Of a stretch of DNA of 64,000 nt, positions 20,936-32,683 are shown piece by piece. The notes beneath the pieces were generated by a model. That model searched no databases, was not told where the DNA came from, and was given only the letters and a program-made list of their open reading frames with translations. Both the position numbers and the translations under genes were made by a program. The DNA is taken from contig OX352764.1 of the NCBI GenBank assembly GCA_947095585.1, positions 74,138,816 through 74,202,815 of the forward strand, written 5' to 3'. The stretch is from Nephrocerus scutellatus. Lineage: Eukaryota > Arthropoda > Insecta > Diptera > Pipunculidae. Position 1 is the stretch's first letter, and the number at the start of each line of letters is the position of its first letter.

Positions 20936-22599
20936 GCTAATGCCCTATAATTATTAAAATAGGGTGAGAATTTTTTTATATTCCCGCATACAACCTTACC
21001 ACTAATCTGTTTATGTTTCGACCCAATTGAGACATGAAAAGTTCTCACAAAATCTTTAAACACGTAGTGCATGCCTTTTTTTCCATTTCAGAAAAATCCG
21101 ATTAATCAGATTTTACCTACAACATAATGCGAATTAATTAAGAAAACACCCGTCTATTTATATGATCACAAATTGCACGTAAAGCGTTTTAAGTTAACAA
21201 CAAAAATACCGTATTCCACTGTTGATTATTTCATGTTGTTCACATGACGACCTGGTAATTGAAGTCACGTGTCATATCTGACATCAATATTTCGCAGCTC
21301 ATGCAAAAGTCGAATGATGGAACGATAGGACGGCGATGGTGACTGTTTATTTGTCTTGTTACACAGAACCTCTTTTTGCCACATCGGAAAGTTGACGAGT
21401 TGTTTTTTATGCTTTTGTTTGTAAACAATCTATCTGAAATTTGTATAGGATGGTGGTAAGTACATATACGAGTATACATATTTTAGTTGAATATGTCACC
21501 ACCCGTATAAGGGATCGAAGTACCTAGAGACTTTTTTAACAATGATTACGAAGTGATTGGTTGTTGTTTAAGGGGGTTTGTTGAATGCATGCTGAGTTTC
21601 GATGGTTTTTTTTTAAATTAATATTATCGCCATGCTAGTATTAATAAATCGTGTATCTTTCTGCTCTGCATGATGCATGTTAATATAAGTTAATTATATT
21701 TGGCGGTGTTCATCTTTCTCGATTGTGCAGGTAATCGTGTTTAAGCATCTGGGAAGATAAGCTGCGTAATGAAAAGTAGTATTGAAAAGATTATTCAATG
21801 AGACTTTTCATAAATTTTAAGCTACACTCTTTTATAAAAAAATTTCACACAACAATATATTGCACTTGGGAAATTAAAAATGTTCTACTGAAGCTAAAGA
21901 TAAATCATACAAAACTAAGAGTTTTAATCCGAAAAAGAAAATAGGCTGAAATATTACATCAAAATAGATACAAAATATGGATGATTTATATTAGAGAATT
22001 AGTGACTTTTTGTATTTATCACTATCATTGTTTCGGCTCTATGAAATAAGTGAAATAGTCCCAAGAACAATTTAATAACTCCCAAGTAGGTACAAATACA
22101 TCCAAATCATGAAATGAAATAGTTATCAAAATTTGTGGTTTATTTTACTTTCATAGTAAAAGTCACTTCTAAAAATAAAGAAATATCTATGTTTTCTGTT
22201 GGGACTCATTTCAATTCAATACTTTATTTTATTATGAAATAAGTCCGTTTTGAAAAAGAACTAACTTCCAAAATAAATGAACTAAAATACAAACATTTTG
22301 GGACTTATATCATTACCAGAAATGTATAGACATTTTTAAAAGATATTTAATTTTTTTTACTTATTACAAAGAAGCCCATTTTTTCGTTTTCTTATTCAAC
22401 GTTTTGCTAGATGATCTGATGGCATAACTCACTGAAACTAGCCTATTCATAAAGTTGATACCCTTGATATTTTCAAGGCTTTGATAGAGTCTGTCATCGA
22501 TCTGTTTTGTCGAAAATGATTGTCCAGGAATCGATACGTTCCGATCGTTCTATCTAGATTATATTGCACGGTTTAATACCTAAAGTTCACGCTGATGTT
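20936..22599. other. AT-rich intergenic DNA
   Basis: I see no recognisable coding sequence or shared repeat. Confidence 0.5.
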
Positions 22600-22892
22600 G
22601 TCCAAATTTTTTCATGTAAATTCTTTAATCGGAATAAAAACGAATTCATTTTGAAGAAATTTATATGGGAGCCCCTCGCGGCTGCGGCCTGGAAAAACAC
22701 ATAAAAAAAATTGGGCCCCGGGGTGTGATCACTTTCAAAGTTTTACAGAAACTGTTGTCATCGGAGATGTGCAAAGTTTAAATAAAATCGGCAAAGTTTA
22801 AATAATTGACTCAGGAGGTACGGAAATTGGTAAATCTTTGAAAATCCAAACAACACGCGGACACGCGAAGTTAATATAGTGAGTTTAAAAAT
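22600..22892 (-). repeat. Dispersed TATTAA-CTTCGCG family, complete short copy
   Basis: On the - strand the left end is diverged (CACTATATTAACTTCGCGTG at 22863-22882) and the right end is at about 22605-22625 (AAAGAATTTACATGAAAAAA). The interior carries TCCGATGACAACAGTTTCTG, as in the other copies. Confidence 0.75.
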
Positions 22893-23139
22893 GCTGCGAA
22901 ATATTTTTGTTTCCTAAAACTGTAACGTTAATTTCGCTCTAACATATCAGGATGGTTGTTGGTTTTAAGTGTTTTATCGCTAATACAATATCTGGTGCTC
23001 AATAGAAGATCCCATCAGTACCATAAAGATGTATTCAAGTCAAGGCTTGGAATGTTCATAAAGCCTGTCACTTTTCAAACTTCAACATGACAAGTTAGGT
23101 TTCTTAATCGCATCGCGGTAGCGATCATAGATCTTTACA

Positions 23140-23305
23140 TAGTATACCAGCCTGTGAACAAACCAGCTACGATTGAGGCATAGGAAGCCAACATTACTCA
23201 AGTTATTCGCGAGATACCGACCGAAGTCCTTAGCGAGTCATTCAAAATTGGTGTTTACGGATGGCCGAATTACGGCGCAGTTGCGGCCAACATTTGAAAG
23301 GGATT
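23140..23305 (+). pseudogene. C-terminal remnant of a Tc1/mariner-type transposase
   Basis: Two adjacent frames read 'KPATIEA', 'EANITQVIREIPTEV', and then, shifted by one base, 'RVIQNWCLRMAELRRSCGQH' and 'KGIIFKK' before a stop. This pattern (a short helix, then R-M-x-x-C-R/G-x-H-L-x-x-I-I-F) is the usual C-terminus of insect IS630/Tc1/mariner transposases. It has a frameshift and an internal stop. The catalytic domain is not seen upstream. The element's right end may lie just before 23430. Confidence 0.6.
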
Positions 23306-23433
23306 ATCTTCAAAAAATAAATGTCGTGAATGGTTCTAAACAAAAATGATAAAGATTGCCCAATCGATTTGAATTTTTGTTGTTTTATTTCAATTTAAAA
23401 TTCGATACCTCTAAATTGATCACCCTTTATATA

Positions 23434-24838
23434 TACAGGGTGTACCAGAATTCGTGGCACAAACGAAGCAGGGTGATAGCGGAGGTCATTTCCAAAATAG
23501 CCAAATGAAGTTTTATCGAATTGTTGATGGTTAAAAAGTTATTCCATTTTTAGTATTTTTGGGTTAAATCGCATGTTGGTTTTAAGAATTTAAAAAAAAT
23601 TAAATTTTTTTGACCTTAAAGATTTAATTTTCTATCAAAATAGACCAACAGTAGTATTGTAGCTAGAAGCGTTCAAGGGTAACAGGGTGTAAAGTGATGT
23701 AAGGTCAAAAGTACGTATCTCTGTCTTAAAACTCTATGTACACCACAAAACAATTTATAAAAACTATTTTGTTTTGAATATTCCTATGCGTGATACCATT
23801 TAAGAATCTGCATTAATGTCGCAAGTTTTTCTGATAGTCGGTCAACTTTCTGTAGAACATTGTTTGTGCGCCAGAGCTACTTAAAAATTAATCAAAAAAT
23901 TTTGGGAAACAAAAAGACATCACAAATCTATTGTTTAAATTTGACAGAAGATAAAAAAGTTTATAAAAATGACTTTATTGGAAAGGCACACTCTTCTAGA
24001 TCGTATTAAAAAATAAACATAAACAAAAGAACTCTGGGTTTTTTAAATTCTCTATATTAACTTCACTTGCCCGTGGGTTTGTGGGTTTGTTTGTTTGTGG
24101 ATTTGTGTGTCATGGAATCTTGCGATCAATTTTTAACCCACTTCCCATAGCCCGATTTTATTGAAATTTGCACACATGCATATCTCCGATGACAACACTT
24201 TCTATTACAATTTGATACCCTCGGGCCACGGGGTCGGTGGGCTCCCCTACAAATATTTTACAAAATTTTACTCGATTTTCTTCAAATTTTATACACTTGT
24301 GTCTCTCCGATAGACAAAACTTTTTGTAAAAAATTTGGAGACCCGGGGTCGTGGGGCCCCAAAATTTAACAAAAAAAACCCCGATTTTTTTTAAATTTTA
24401 TATACGTGTGTATCTCCGATGGGCAACACTTTTGGAGACAGGGTTTGGAGGGTCATGGGGTCTCAACAAATTTTTAAAAAAACATAAATATGTATCTCCG
24501 ATGGACAAAATTTTTTGTAAAGTTTTTGGAGTGAGGCTGAGGTCCGAGTTTGGTGATGGGTGCCCACATAAATTTTTTAAAAATTAGGTCTATTTTCTTC
24601 AAATTTTAACACATACACATCTCCTATTAGAGAATTTACATGAAAAATTGTATTTTATGGGTTGTTTTTTTTAAATTAATTTTTTAGTGGTGTATGCGAT
24701 TTTACCCAAAAATACTAAAAATGGAATAACTTTTTAATCATCAACAATTCGATAAAACTTCATTTGGCTATTTTGGTTGGAAATGACCTCCGCTATCACC
24801 CTGCTTCGTTTGTGCCACGAATTTTGGTACACCCTGTA
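23434..24838. mobile_element. Second foldback element, interrupted by a nested repeat
   Basis: The left arm (23434-23578) starts TACAGGGTGTACCAGAATTC. The right arm (24692-24838) is its inverted copy and ends GGTACACCCTGTA. Arms of ~145 bp share the blocks GTGGCACAAACGAAGCAGGG and CCAAATGAAGTTTTATCG. Inside the left half (23630-23760) is a segment related to the foldback at 4598-5449 (AGAAGCGTTCAAGGGTAACA), so the two elements are relatives. A dispersed-family copy occupies 24038-24672. Confidence 0.8.
24038..24672 (+). repeat. Dispersed TATTAA-CTTCGCG family copy nested in the foldback element
   Basis: The left end TTCTCTATATTAACTTCACT is at 24049, followed by the GTTTGTGGGTTTG variant. Three to four ~110-120 bp units follow, and the right end TTAGAGAATTTACATGAAAA lies at about 24630 with ATGGGTTGTTTTTT. 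The element lies wholly between the two arms of the foldback, so it inserted after the foldback was in place. Confidence 0.85.
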
Positions 24839-24839
24839 T

Positions 24840-26874
24840 ATATATATAAATATATATCTGTATATAAAAATGAATGTTACTTGATTTGTAATGTGACACT
24901 TAAACTCAAAAACTAGACAGTTGAATGAGCTGAAACTTGAACAGAATAGGCGTCTTAACAAAATCTCGGTAAGCCACATTGTGCGAATACGATCGAGGTG
25001 GCGCTTTGTTTAGGTTTAGGTAATAGTACACCTCTCCCGTGGCAGTGATGGCAAAGCAGGGATTTATGTGTGCGAGTGGTGGAGCACCCGGAAAAAGCTA
25101 GTGGCTTATAAATTAAACACAGCTTTACTACCATACACGACTTTGGAGTCTATAAACAGATGGCTTATGCTTTCGAGGGAGTGAACATTTATCATATTTT
25201 ATGTTCCACTTCTGGCCTCCGGCAAACAAGATGTCATCAATTAAATTAAGATTATCTATGATCAAGAAATTGATTGAATTTAGGTTAGTTAACCGAACTT
25301 AAGTTATATATTTTTATATTGCTGATAAGATTTCTATTCCTTTTTTAATCTAAATTCTAAGTTACTGCTAACGTGCCAACGGGCTTAGTAAATATAATAA
25401 TAAATTTACTACTTGGACGTGAATTTCATACGGAAAAAATATCCAGGCGGTGAAGCCAAAGAACATCATTGTAACAGTAAATCATGAGCTAAACTAAAAT
25501 GTCACCAAGAAAAGCCCGAAAACGAAAACGAACATCACAACTCACAGTAATTCTATACATTATTTTTAACTATAAATAATGTATAAAGTTATTAAGAGTA
25601 TTTTTTTCAATGAAATTTTACTTAAACAAATATATAAACAGAATATTAGAAACAAAGGGATCAATATATTTATTTTAGAATTTTAATCTAATTTTAATAT
25701 AATTCCATCAAGTAATGTCAGTATCAGCTTTGATGATCTTTAATATACTAATATACAAGTTTTAAGCAGACTAATAAACGGTCAAACGGCTAATACTTTA
25801 ATATGAACTTTACAGAGTAGGAAAAATCGTTATACAACTGAAACTTAGGCAAGTAAAGACAAAAGCCAACCTACATATCATAAAAATGACATTAAGATGA
25901 TCAAACATTAATTGGAAGACCAACGACGTTCACCTTCCCATAAGTACTGATGTGCGTCGGTTGTATATTCTTTTAGCCGTCAGTATTCAAAAGATCTGTC
26001 TTTCCACTTTCATAAAATGCACTTGATTCTCTAATACTACACTCTACACCACGTCGCAATGCTTTTTTCTTTAACATCCCTCCATTTATGCTGTATATCC
26101 TTTTTTCACCTCTGACATTCGTTTATTGTTTCGACACTTCTTTGTGTTCTGCAAGTGGCTGAATACACTTGTGTTATGTGTTGTACACAGGGTTGGAGGG
26201 TGGACACATTTTGACCCCGCATTGTTATGTAATTTGAAAAGAAAATATCAAAGGTTAATTCTCAAAATTGCTGTCATCCCGTACTTAATGATCCAACTCA
26301 CTCTAAGGCGGATTTAAGACATTTTACTGGCATACGTTTTATATTGAAGTATGGTAAAGTCCTTGAGGGTTTTTATATTTACAGAATTTATATAATGCTG
26401 CGTATGATAATGGAGACAGATTTTTTAACTCAAATAACACATAATCCCCATAATTAAATCGAAAAACAACTTGATAATCAGGGATAAAAATATGTAATCG
26501 AAATATGTCATTAAATCTCAAGAAAATTAGGTGTTGGCTTTTCATTTAAGTCAGTTTTTAGATAAAATTTGTGATTATTCACAACAGTCGATGAATTAAT
26601 GCGTGTATTAAGGTCAAGCCTATAGCCATGACTAGACCAGGACATTCAAAGCTTAGAGATGCCATATACTGGATGATATCGGCTAGTAATTTTCTTTTCT
26701 TTAAGACTGAACTGAAAAAATTATAACGATAACTTAGGTATGTCATTGTTATCGGCTGTTCACATTTTTTTTATAGTGTCCTTCAGTTATTGGTATTAAT
26801 TATTATTTTCTGTCTGTTAACCCGAAATCATATTTTCGCTAAATTTTTGTCTCACATGGTAAGTAATTAGCTAC
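24840..26874. other. AT-rich intergenic DNA, nothing recognised
   Basis: Small frames are present (26126-26317, 26339-26545) but lack motifs. I found no repeat of the families described here. Confidence 0.5.
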
Positions 26875-27250
26875 TTTTTTTAAACTCTCTATATTAACTT
26901 TGCGTGCCTATGGCTGGCTGGCTGGGTGGCTGGCTAGCTGGCTGGCTAGCTGGCTGGCTTGTAGAATCTTGTCGTCAATTTTTAACTCACTTCATAAAGT
27001 CCGGTTTTATTCAGACTTTGCACACAGGACAACACTTTCTGTTAAAAATTGGGCCCCTCGGGCCTCGGGTAGGTGATCTCCTATACAAATATTTTACAAA
27101 ATTGAACCGTTTTGCTTCAAATTTTATACACATATGTATCTCCGATTGACAACACTTTTTGTAAAGATTTGGAAGTGGTCCGTCCTCGAGGTCCTCATAC
27201 AAATTTTAAAAAAAATTACCCGATTTTCTTTAAATTCAAATTCTTCGAAA
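26875..27250 (+). repeat. Dispersed family, left part with long GGCTGG run
   Basis: The left end (CTCTCTATATTAACTTTGCG) is followed by an unusually long GGCTGG/AGCTGG microsatellite (26911-26960) and two internal units. The right end is missing. A second left end follows at about 27281. Confidence 0.8.
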
Positions 27251-27293
27251 ATCTAAATTTTTATTGGCTGTTTTTTTTAATTCTCTATATTAA

Positions 27294-27557
27294 GTTGGGC
27301 GCCGTGGCTCAGTGGATAAGTGCATGACTTCTGAGCAGGAGGTTTTTCATGGTGTCCCACCTTTCGCTTATGTCTGACAACCGTCCGAGAGTAATAACTG
27401 GTCACGGAAAGCTTCTCAGTTCGTCGTTCGGATAAGGCATTAAATTGTAGGTCACTTCCAATTGTGTGCAAAAATATACATGCACAACACAAATGGTCGC
27501 GAGAAGATAGGCCTTGGACCGCTGCGGTCTGTCGCGCCGAATGTTATTGTTATATTA
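27294..27557 (+). mobile_element. tRNA-derived SINE, copy 3
   Basis: The head GGGCGCCGTGGCTCAGTGG is intact, but the box B region is deleted (the sequence jumps from GAGCAGGAGG to CATGGTGTCCCACC). The body and tail are otherwise full length. The insertion is flanked by an 8-bp direct repeat TATATTAA at 27286-27293 and 27556-27563, as expected of a target-site duplication made by a LINE enzyme. Confidence 0.9.
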
Positions 27558-27586
27558 TATTAACTTCGCATGCCAGTAGCTGGCTG

Positions 27587-27778
27587 GCCAGGAAACTCAA
27601 CGCTGAACGAGGAGTTGAAGCTAAATTTCTTTTTCTTCTTTCTTTCCTTTACTCCGCGGGGGAGTATAGGGCTTCTACAAACGCCAGCCAACGAACTCGA
27701 TTTAACGCCTGAGGTTTCAAGAGACGCCACTCGGTCCCCTGGGATCTTGCTTCCTCTTCAATTGTCCTTTTCCAGATC
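27587..27778 (-). mobile_element. 3' end of LINE B family (5'-truncated copy)
   Basis: It is near-identical to 32331-32515, from AGGAAACTCAACGCTGAACG through TTTACTCCGCGGGGGAGTAT to CAATTGTCCTTTTCCA. It is therefore a 5'-truncated copy of the LINE whose long copy spans 32331-37825. Frames crossing it (27464-27712, 27570-27926) are spurious. Confidence 0.85.
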
Positions 27779-28432
27779 TTGTGAAAAAATTTTATCCGAC
27801 TTCCCAAAGCTACATATTATTCAAACTTTGCACATGTACTTTGCGCACTTTATATTTAAATTTAGGGTCCTCGGTCCTCGGGGTCTGGGTGCTCCCATAC
27901 AAATATTTTACAAACTTTGGCAGTGATCGGCCCTCGGGGCCGGGGGCTCCCATACAAATTTTATAAAAAAGTACCCGGTATTCTTCAAATTTTATACACA
28001 TGTGTATCTTCTTATAAAAATTTGGAATTGATCGGGCTCCAGGACTCCCATATAATATTTTTAAAAACTACCCCATATGATGCGAGCGATGTGCTTCTGG
28101 GCTAACAACAGCGGTTAAAATGTGTTAAGTTATGCTTCCCCCAGATTGTAAAGGCGTACTGAAATTTGGAACTGGCTGAACCATGGTAAATCATTAAATT
28201 TTCTTGGGACAATTTGGTTTCAATTGGTGCATTTTCCGCGTAACTAGCGTCAACTAAGATTTTAAGGATTGTATGTGAACTTTCCAATTCAAGTTAAAGT
28301 CAATAATAAATCCATGATATTTAAATAACTCAACGAATTTGATTTTAAAGCAGGTATTTGAGCATAAATTACTCGCTATAAAATTATTCTTACCACAAGT
28401 ATTTTAAGGTAAGCAAGCCTTTATGCAGTTAT

Positions 28433-28744
28433 TTAAGTGAAAAAAATTTCTGAAAGCAGGTCGTGATCAACCATGTCAAATGCTTTAGTCATATCTATAA
28501 ATAGTGCTGCTGTCGACTGACTTTTAAGTTCTTTATACATATGACAACACACTTTTAAGATAGCATCTTCAGTTGATTTACAAGATCGAAATCCGAACTG
28601 TTCGTCCGTAAAAAAAAAACGAAACCATGAGCGATTTAACCATTTTTTCGAAAAGTTTACTGAAAGTATGAAGCAGAGATATAGATCTATAATTTTAAAC
28701 AACTTTCCTATTACCATTTTTATGTAAGAAAATAACTTCCGCAC
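28433..28744 (-). pseudogene. LINE reverse transcriptase fragment
   Basis: The 103-codon frame holds, from about residue 45, 'TDEQFGFRSCKSTEDAILKV' and 'AALFIDMTKAFDMVDHDLLS', which are reverse transcriptase motifs 1-3 (the F-x-D-x-x-K-A-F-D box with its catalytic Asp). The YADD part and the C-terminus are absent. The first ~40 residues show partial similarity in style to the region before motif 1. It is an isolated relic, not like LINE A or B. Confidence 0.8.
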
Positions 28745-31700
28745 ATTTCATAGACTTTGGAAAATTTCCGTAAGCAATGATTAAGTAATATATAAATATA
28801 TATATATAGATATATACACATACCATATCATACCTTTTAAGAGGTTATATAGAAATACAGTCACTGGAGCAGGAGTTTTTACTTTGGAAGTTCAATATCT
28901 GTTTTTCTATTTACGGTTATGACGGTACTGAATTTGAACATTTTATGCTATAACATCAGATCAATATTCTTTTATAACTGTATTTTGCAGAAATAAAGTT
29001 ATTTTTTTCATAAGTTGAACACAAACTCAACAATGGGAAGATGTAGATATCTACTTCGTAAATATTTACCGCCACTTTTTTTAATAAGTCAAACTTATAT
29101 TTAGAATTTTAACTTGTAACTTTAGTAAGTTTCATATGAAAACAGCATAAACATTTTTTGAGTTTACTTCTTAAGAATCTATTTTCATATACAGAAAAAA
29201 ATTATATGGGGAGTGAAATCGAATGTTAACAAAAAGTCCTTAGTTTTTGACCTTTCACACGACCTAGAGAGCTGAAATTTTGTGAGGAGCTATATCTCAT
29301 ACAGCATTTTTGATATTACGCGTGTCGCGCGTCGTGTGTGGCGCGTGTTATGTATGAAATTCGGTTTTTAAGGAGTAAAGTCCAGGTAACATGTAGTGTA
29401 ATGGTAAGAAAACGGAAGTCTGCAAATTCAGCGACCGCGCAGAATAAGAAATTTGAGCAAACGGTAAAAAAGAACTCCTTGAAATACATCCTTAATCTTC
29501 TTTCAATAAGCGGTGAATTCTATATACTGCAAACTTATTGAACCATTAGGTCTAATTATTTGGAACATTATAAAAGAAATGTTCAAAAGGTTCTAAGAAG
29601 AACACTTTGGAAAAAGGAAGTTAACAAGCAAAAACGTTGATTCCGATTTTTATTCTCAGGTTCATACAAAGGATCGTAAGTGTATTAAGATGAAATGAGT
29701 GGTGGTTAAGATGATTTTGTTATTGTATACTACATATATACTATGACGATAAGGTAAATGATCAAATATTGGCGTAAACAGTTTTGTTTACTAACATTTA
29801 TTTATATTACTTGTTTTACATAACTATTCACATGTGTATTAATTCAATTATAGAATATTATGTCCGTACGTAGAAAAAATATACGTTTAGCCGGTTTTAA
29901 TCAATTGGTATACTATTAGCGACACGATTAGTACCTATTACTGTACAAATACAAAGGAATGCACATCAAAGTGAATATCTATCGTCGAAATCGAGAAATA
30001 GGCATTATTTCTTAGGCATCAACATAACGTATTTTACCGCTAAGTCGTTGAAATCGTTGAAATTTGGTAAAAAGAATCTATGCAAAAAAAAACAAAGCCA
30101 ATAATTAAAATGGGAATCGTTTCAGTTTAGGTATTTACGCTATGTTTGAAAGAGAATAATTTGTGGGACGTTTATTGTTTCAGATACAAAAAGTGAATAA
30201 TCCGGTGTAAATCTCTTAAGCAAAGTGTGTCTATTTGATTTTCAGAAAATTACGTAACTTGATAGCAAACACAAACGCGCGCACACGACACTTAACAAGC
30301 GAATTCATGGAATAAAAATATAAGTGTATACGGAGTACCTGCATAACATAAACTACATAAAAAACAGTTTCGAACATAAAAAATCGGATAAAAACCAAGT
30401 AGCAGTATAATCCTCCACAAAAATTGCATGCAACATTTCAGCATAGCAAATTCAATTTCATCCGAAGAATTACCCTCATTACTTCAATTAAGATTAGGAA
30501 GTTTGAGTTTGATTGATGCGTGTGACTGTAACTCTAAAATTTCTTCAGAAAAATATGCTTGTACAAGCTTGATAAAAAGGTCCGCGCAAAATTCGTAGCA
30601 AAAAGTGCTTAAAAATTAATTGTTGCCACCAGAGTCAATAGCGAGCAAATCCTGCCACAATCCCTTGCAATTTGATGCGTACTAGCAAAAATTGAAGAAA
30701 AACTGACGCCCGAAAGTCATTCACCGACAGTCGAGAAATAATAATAGTTATGTTAGGTCTGTTTGAAGGATAATGCAAAACACCCACCTAATTCGCATAA
30801 ACATCCCTTAAACCGTAACCAAAGCGAATGCGCAAATAAACGACAGTCCAACAATACGCGCACAACAATTACGGGCTCTAAATAAAATTAAGCTGCTGGA
30901 ATGTATCCTTCCACCGTCGGTTGGGTCGGTCGGATGTGACGTGTGCCACATATTAAGTTTCAATAATTTATCGTTTTCACGAATCACTCAACTAAAAGTT
31001 TTTATATAATTTTATCCTTGTCGAGAGATGAGATGTATGAGATTTTATCAGATAAAAAGTGAAAGGGGATTTTTTTAGTTAGATCGTATCGTGGAAATCG
31101 AGGCGTTTTGTACGAGTAATTATAGTAGTTTTTAAGTTCGCATTCTTTAATTAAGTCAGAGCGTATAAAACATAGTTGGTCATACAAAATGCTATATATG
31201 TACTTAATTTAATTATTTCACTAAGTGATAATTTTATTTTGCTGATCCATAGATAGCTTACAATTATTATTAAGGTATACTGATTCAGAAAGGGGTGTTG
31301 AAGCAGTTACATAATTTTGGTTTTTTTCAAATTTTAAGTTGAGCAATAACACCATACCAGCCATTTTAAGATACGATTTTTGAGGATTTGAACGCAAAAA
31401 TAGGTCGTTGGCCAATACATATAGGCACCAATAACTTTTTCGTATGTTGCCCCAATCTGCCGAGTTTTGGAAGTAACAAACCCATCGGTGAAGTAAGATA
31501 CCAGCGGCTTCCTCGGGGACACTAAGAACCAAAGACTAAAAGTTATAAAAAGACAGTAAGTATGAATTTACTTGCTGGGACTACAGGGCTTACGCTAAAC
31601 AATTTCAAAGGAAAACACCCGTTATCAGAATGCTAATAGATCGACGCCACCACCTTTGAAGGTACATATACCTAGTTCGAGATTTTTATTATACGTTTTC

Positions 31701-31879
31701 TATTTTATTCCCACTGATGTTTGTTGTAAAGATAACGCTTACTTGGAAACATCATGGTAAGTAGGTAGAGTGGTGGTCCACGCTGTACTTGCGAGGTCCT
31801 CAATTAGCGCTAGTGTGCGCCATTTTGCTGCCACAAAACTCGAGGGATCTAGCATGGATAATGACAAGGTTTAAATCCA
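28745..31879. other. Intergenic DNA without recognised gene
   Basis: The only repeat I recognise is a reverse-oriented CACACGCG-type unit at about 29250-29350. The bases 30240-30950 are less AT-rich than the surroundings but show no coding frame. A non-coding exon or regulatory DNA could lie here, but the sequence alone does not show it. Confidence 0.45.
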
Positions 31880-32330
31880 GCCTGTAGCGTTCAGGTAAGA
31901 GATCAAATCGATAACCCTTTAAACTGAGAGCTCTTTCAGGTCAAAAAAAAAATAGTTTACCTAAAATGCGGTGTCTTGACCCTGCTAGGGCCAGACAACT
32001 GTAGAGGAACTGTATGAGAGTTTCTTTCTCATTTTCATCTTTGCAACTTCTGCAGAAGTTGTTGTGCGGTATACCCAACTTATCAGCATGACTGCCCACA
32101 GGCCAGTGGCCAGTGCTGATAACCAGAACTCTGGCAATATCCTTCCATATTCTGGATAACAGCTCGGTTATCGCCCTAATGCGTTTATGAGCCTTAATGC
32201 TCTACAGGCCTCCCTAATTGCTAGAATCTCTGCCTGAAAGATGCTAGCCGAATCGGGTAGGTTTAATGACCTTGACAGATTTAGATCATCCTATTGACTC
32301 GCACTGTCCCATCCTTCCAGTTTCCCCTGG
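31880..32330 (-). pseudogene. LINE C-terminus: RNase H end and zinc-knuckle-like tail
   Basis: On the - strand the sequence reads 'QAEILAIREACRAL' (RNase H-like) near 32240-32195. After a gap comes 'VLVISTGHWPVGSHADKLG' and a Cys-rich 'FCRSCKDENEKETLIQFLY' near 32080-32000. This matches the end of RNase H-bearing insect LINEs of the Loa/I/R1 kind. LINE B begins directly at its edge (32331), so LINE B probably inserted into this element. Confidence 0.7.
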
Positions 32331-32683
32331 TAGGAAACTCAACGCTGAACGAGGAGTTGAAGCTAAATTTATTTTTCTTCTTTCTTTCCTTTACTCCGCG
32401 GGGGAGTATAGGGCTTCTACAAACGCCAGCCAACGAACTCGATTTATCGCCTGAGGTTTCAAGAGACGCCACTCGGTCCCCTGGGATCTTGCTTCCTCTT
32501 CAATTGTCCTTTTCCATGTCTTACTAGGACGGCCAACTCGACGGCTTCTTTATGAATTCTAGTCGAGCGCTAGTTTCGTAATGTCGTCCGCTGGCTTTCT
32601 CAAAGTGTGGCCAATCCAGCTCCATTTTCGTCGTCTGATGGTGAGCGCGATTGCTTCCTGCTGTGTTACTCTCCGCAAGTCTT

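Larger units (their letters stand above)
27278..28075 (+). repeat. Dispersed-family copy split by a SINE and a LINE 3' fragment
   Basis: The left end reads TTCTCTATATTAA at 27281-27293. After a SINE it resumes at about 27556 with TATTAACTTCGCATGCC and GGCTGGC. After a LINE piece it resumes at 27775 with ATCTTGTGAAAAAATTTTAT and runs through two units to about 28075. The pieces join into a normal family sequence once the two insertions are set aside. Confidence 0.85.

Noticed and set aside
20590..21072. 160-codon - strand ORF
   Set aside because: It crosses a dispersed repeat with a Pro/Arg/Thr-rich simple interior and shows no motif or splice support.
30240..30950. Possible non-coding exon or 5' leader
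   Set aside because: Slightly less AT-rich, but no frame, splice chain or repeat was found to support a call.
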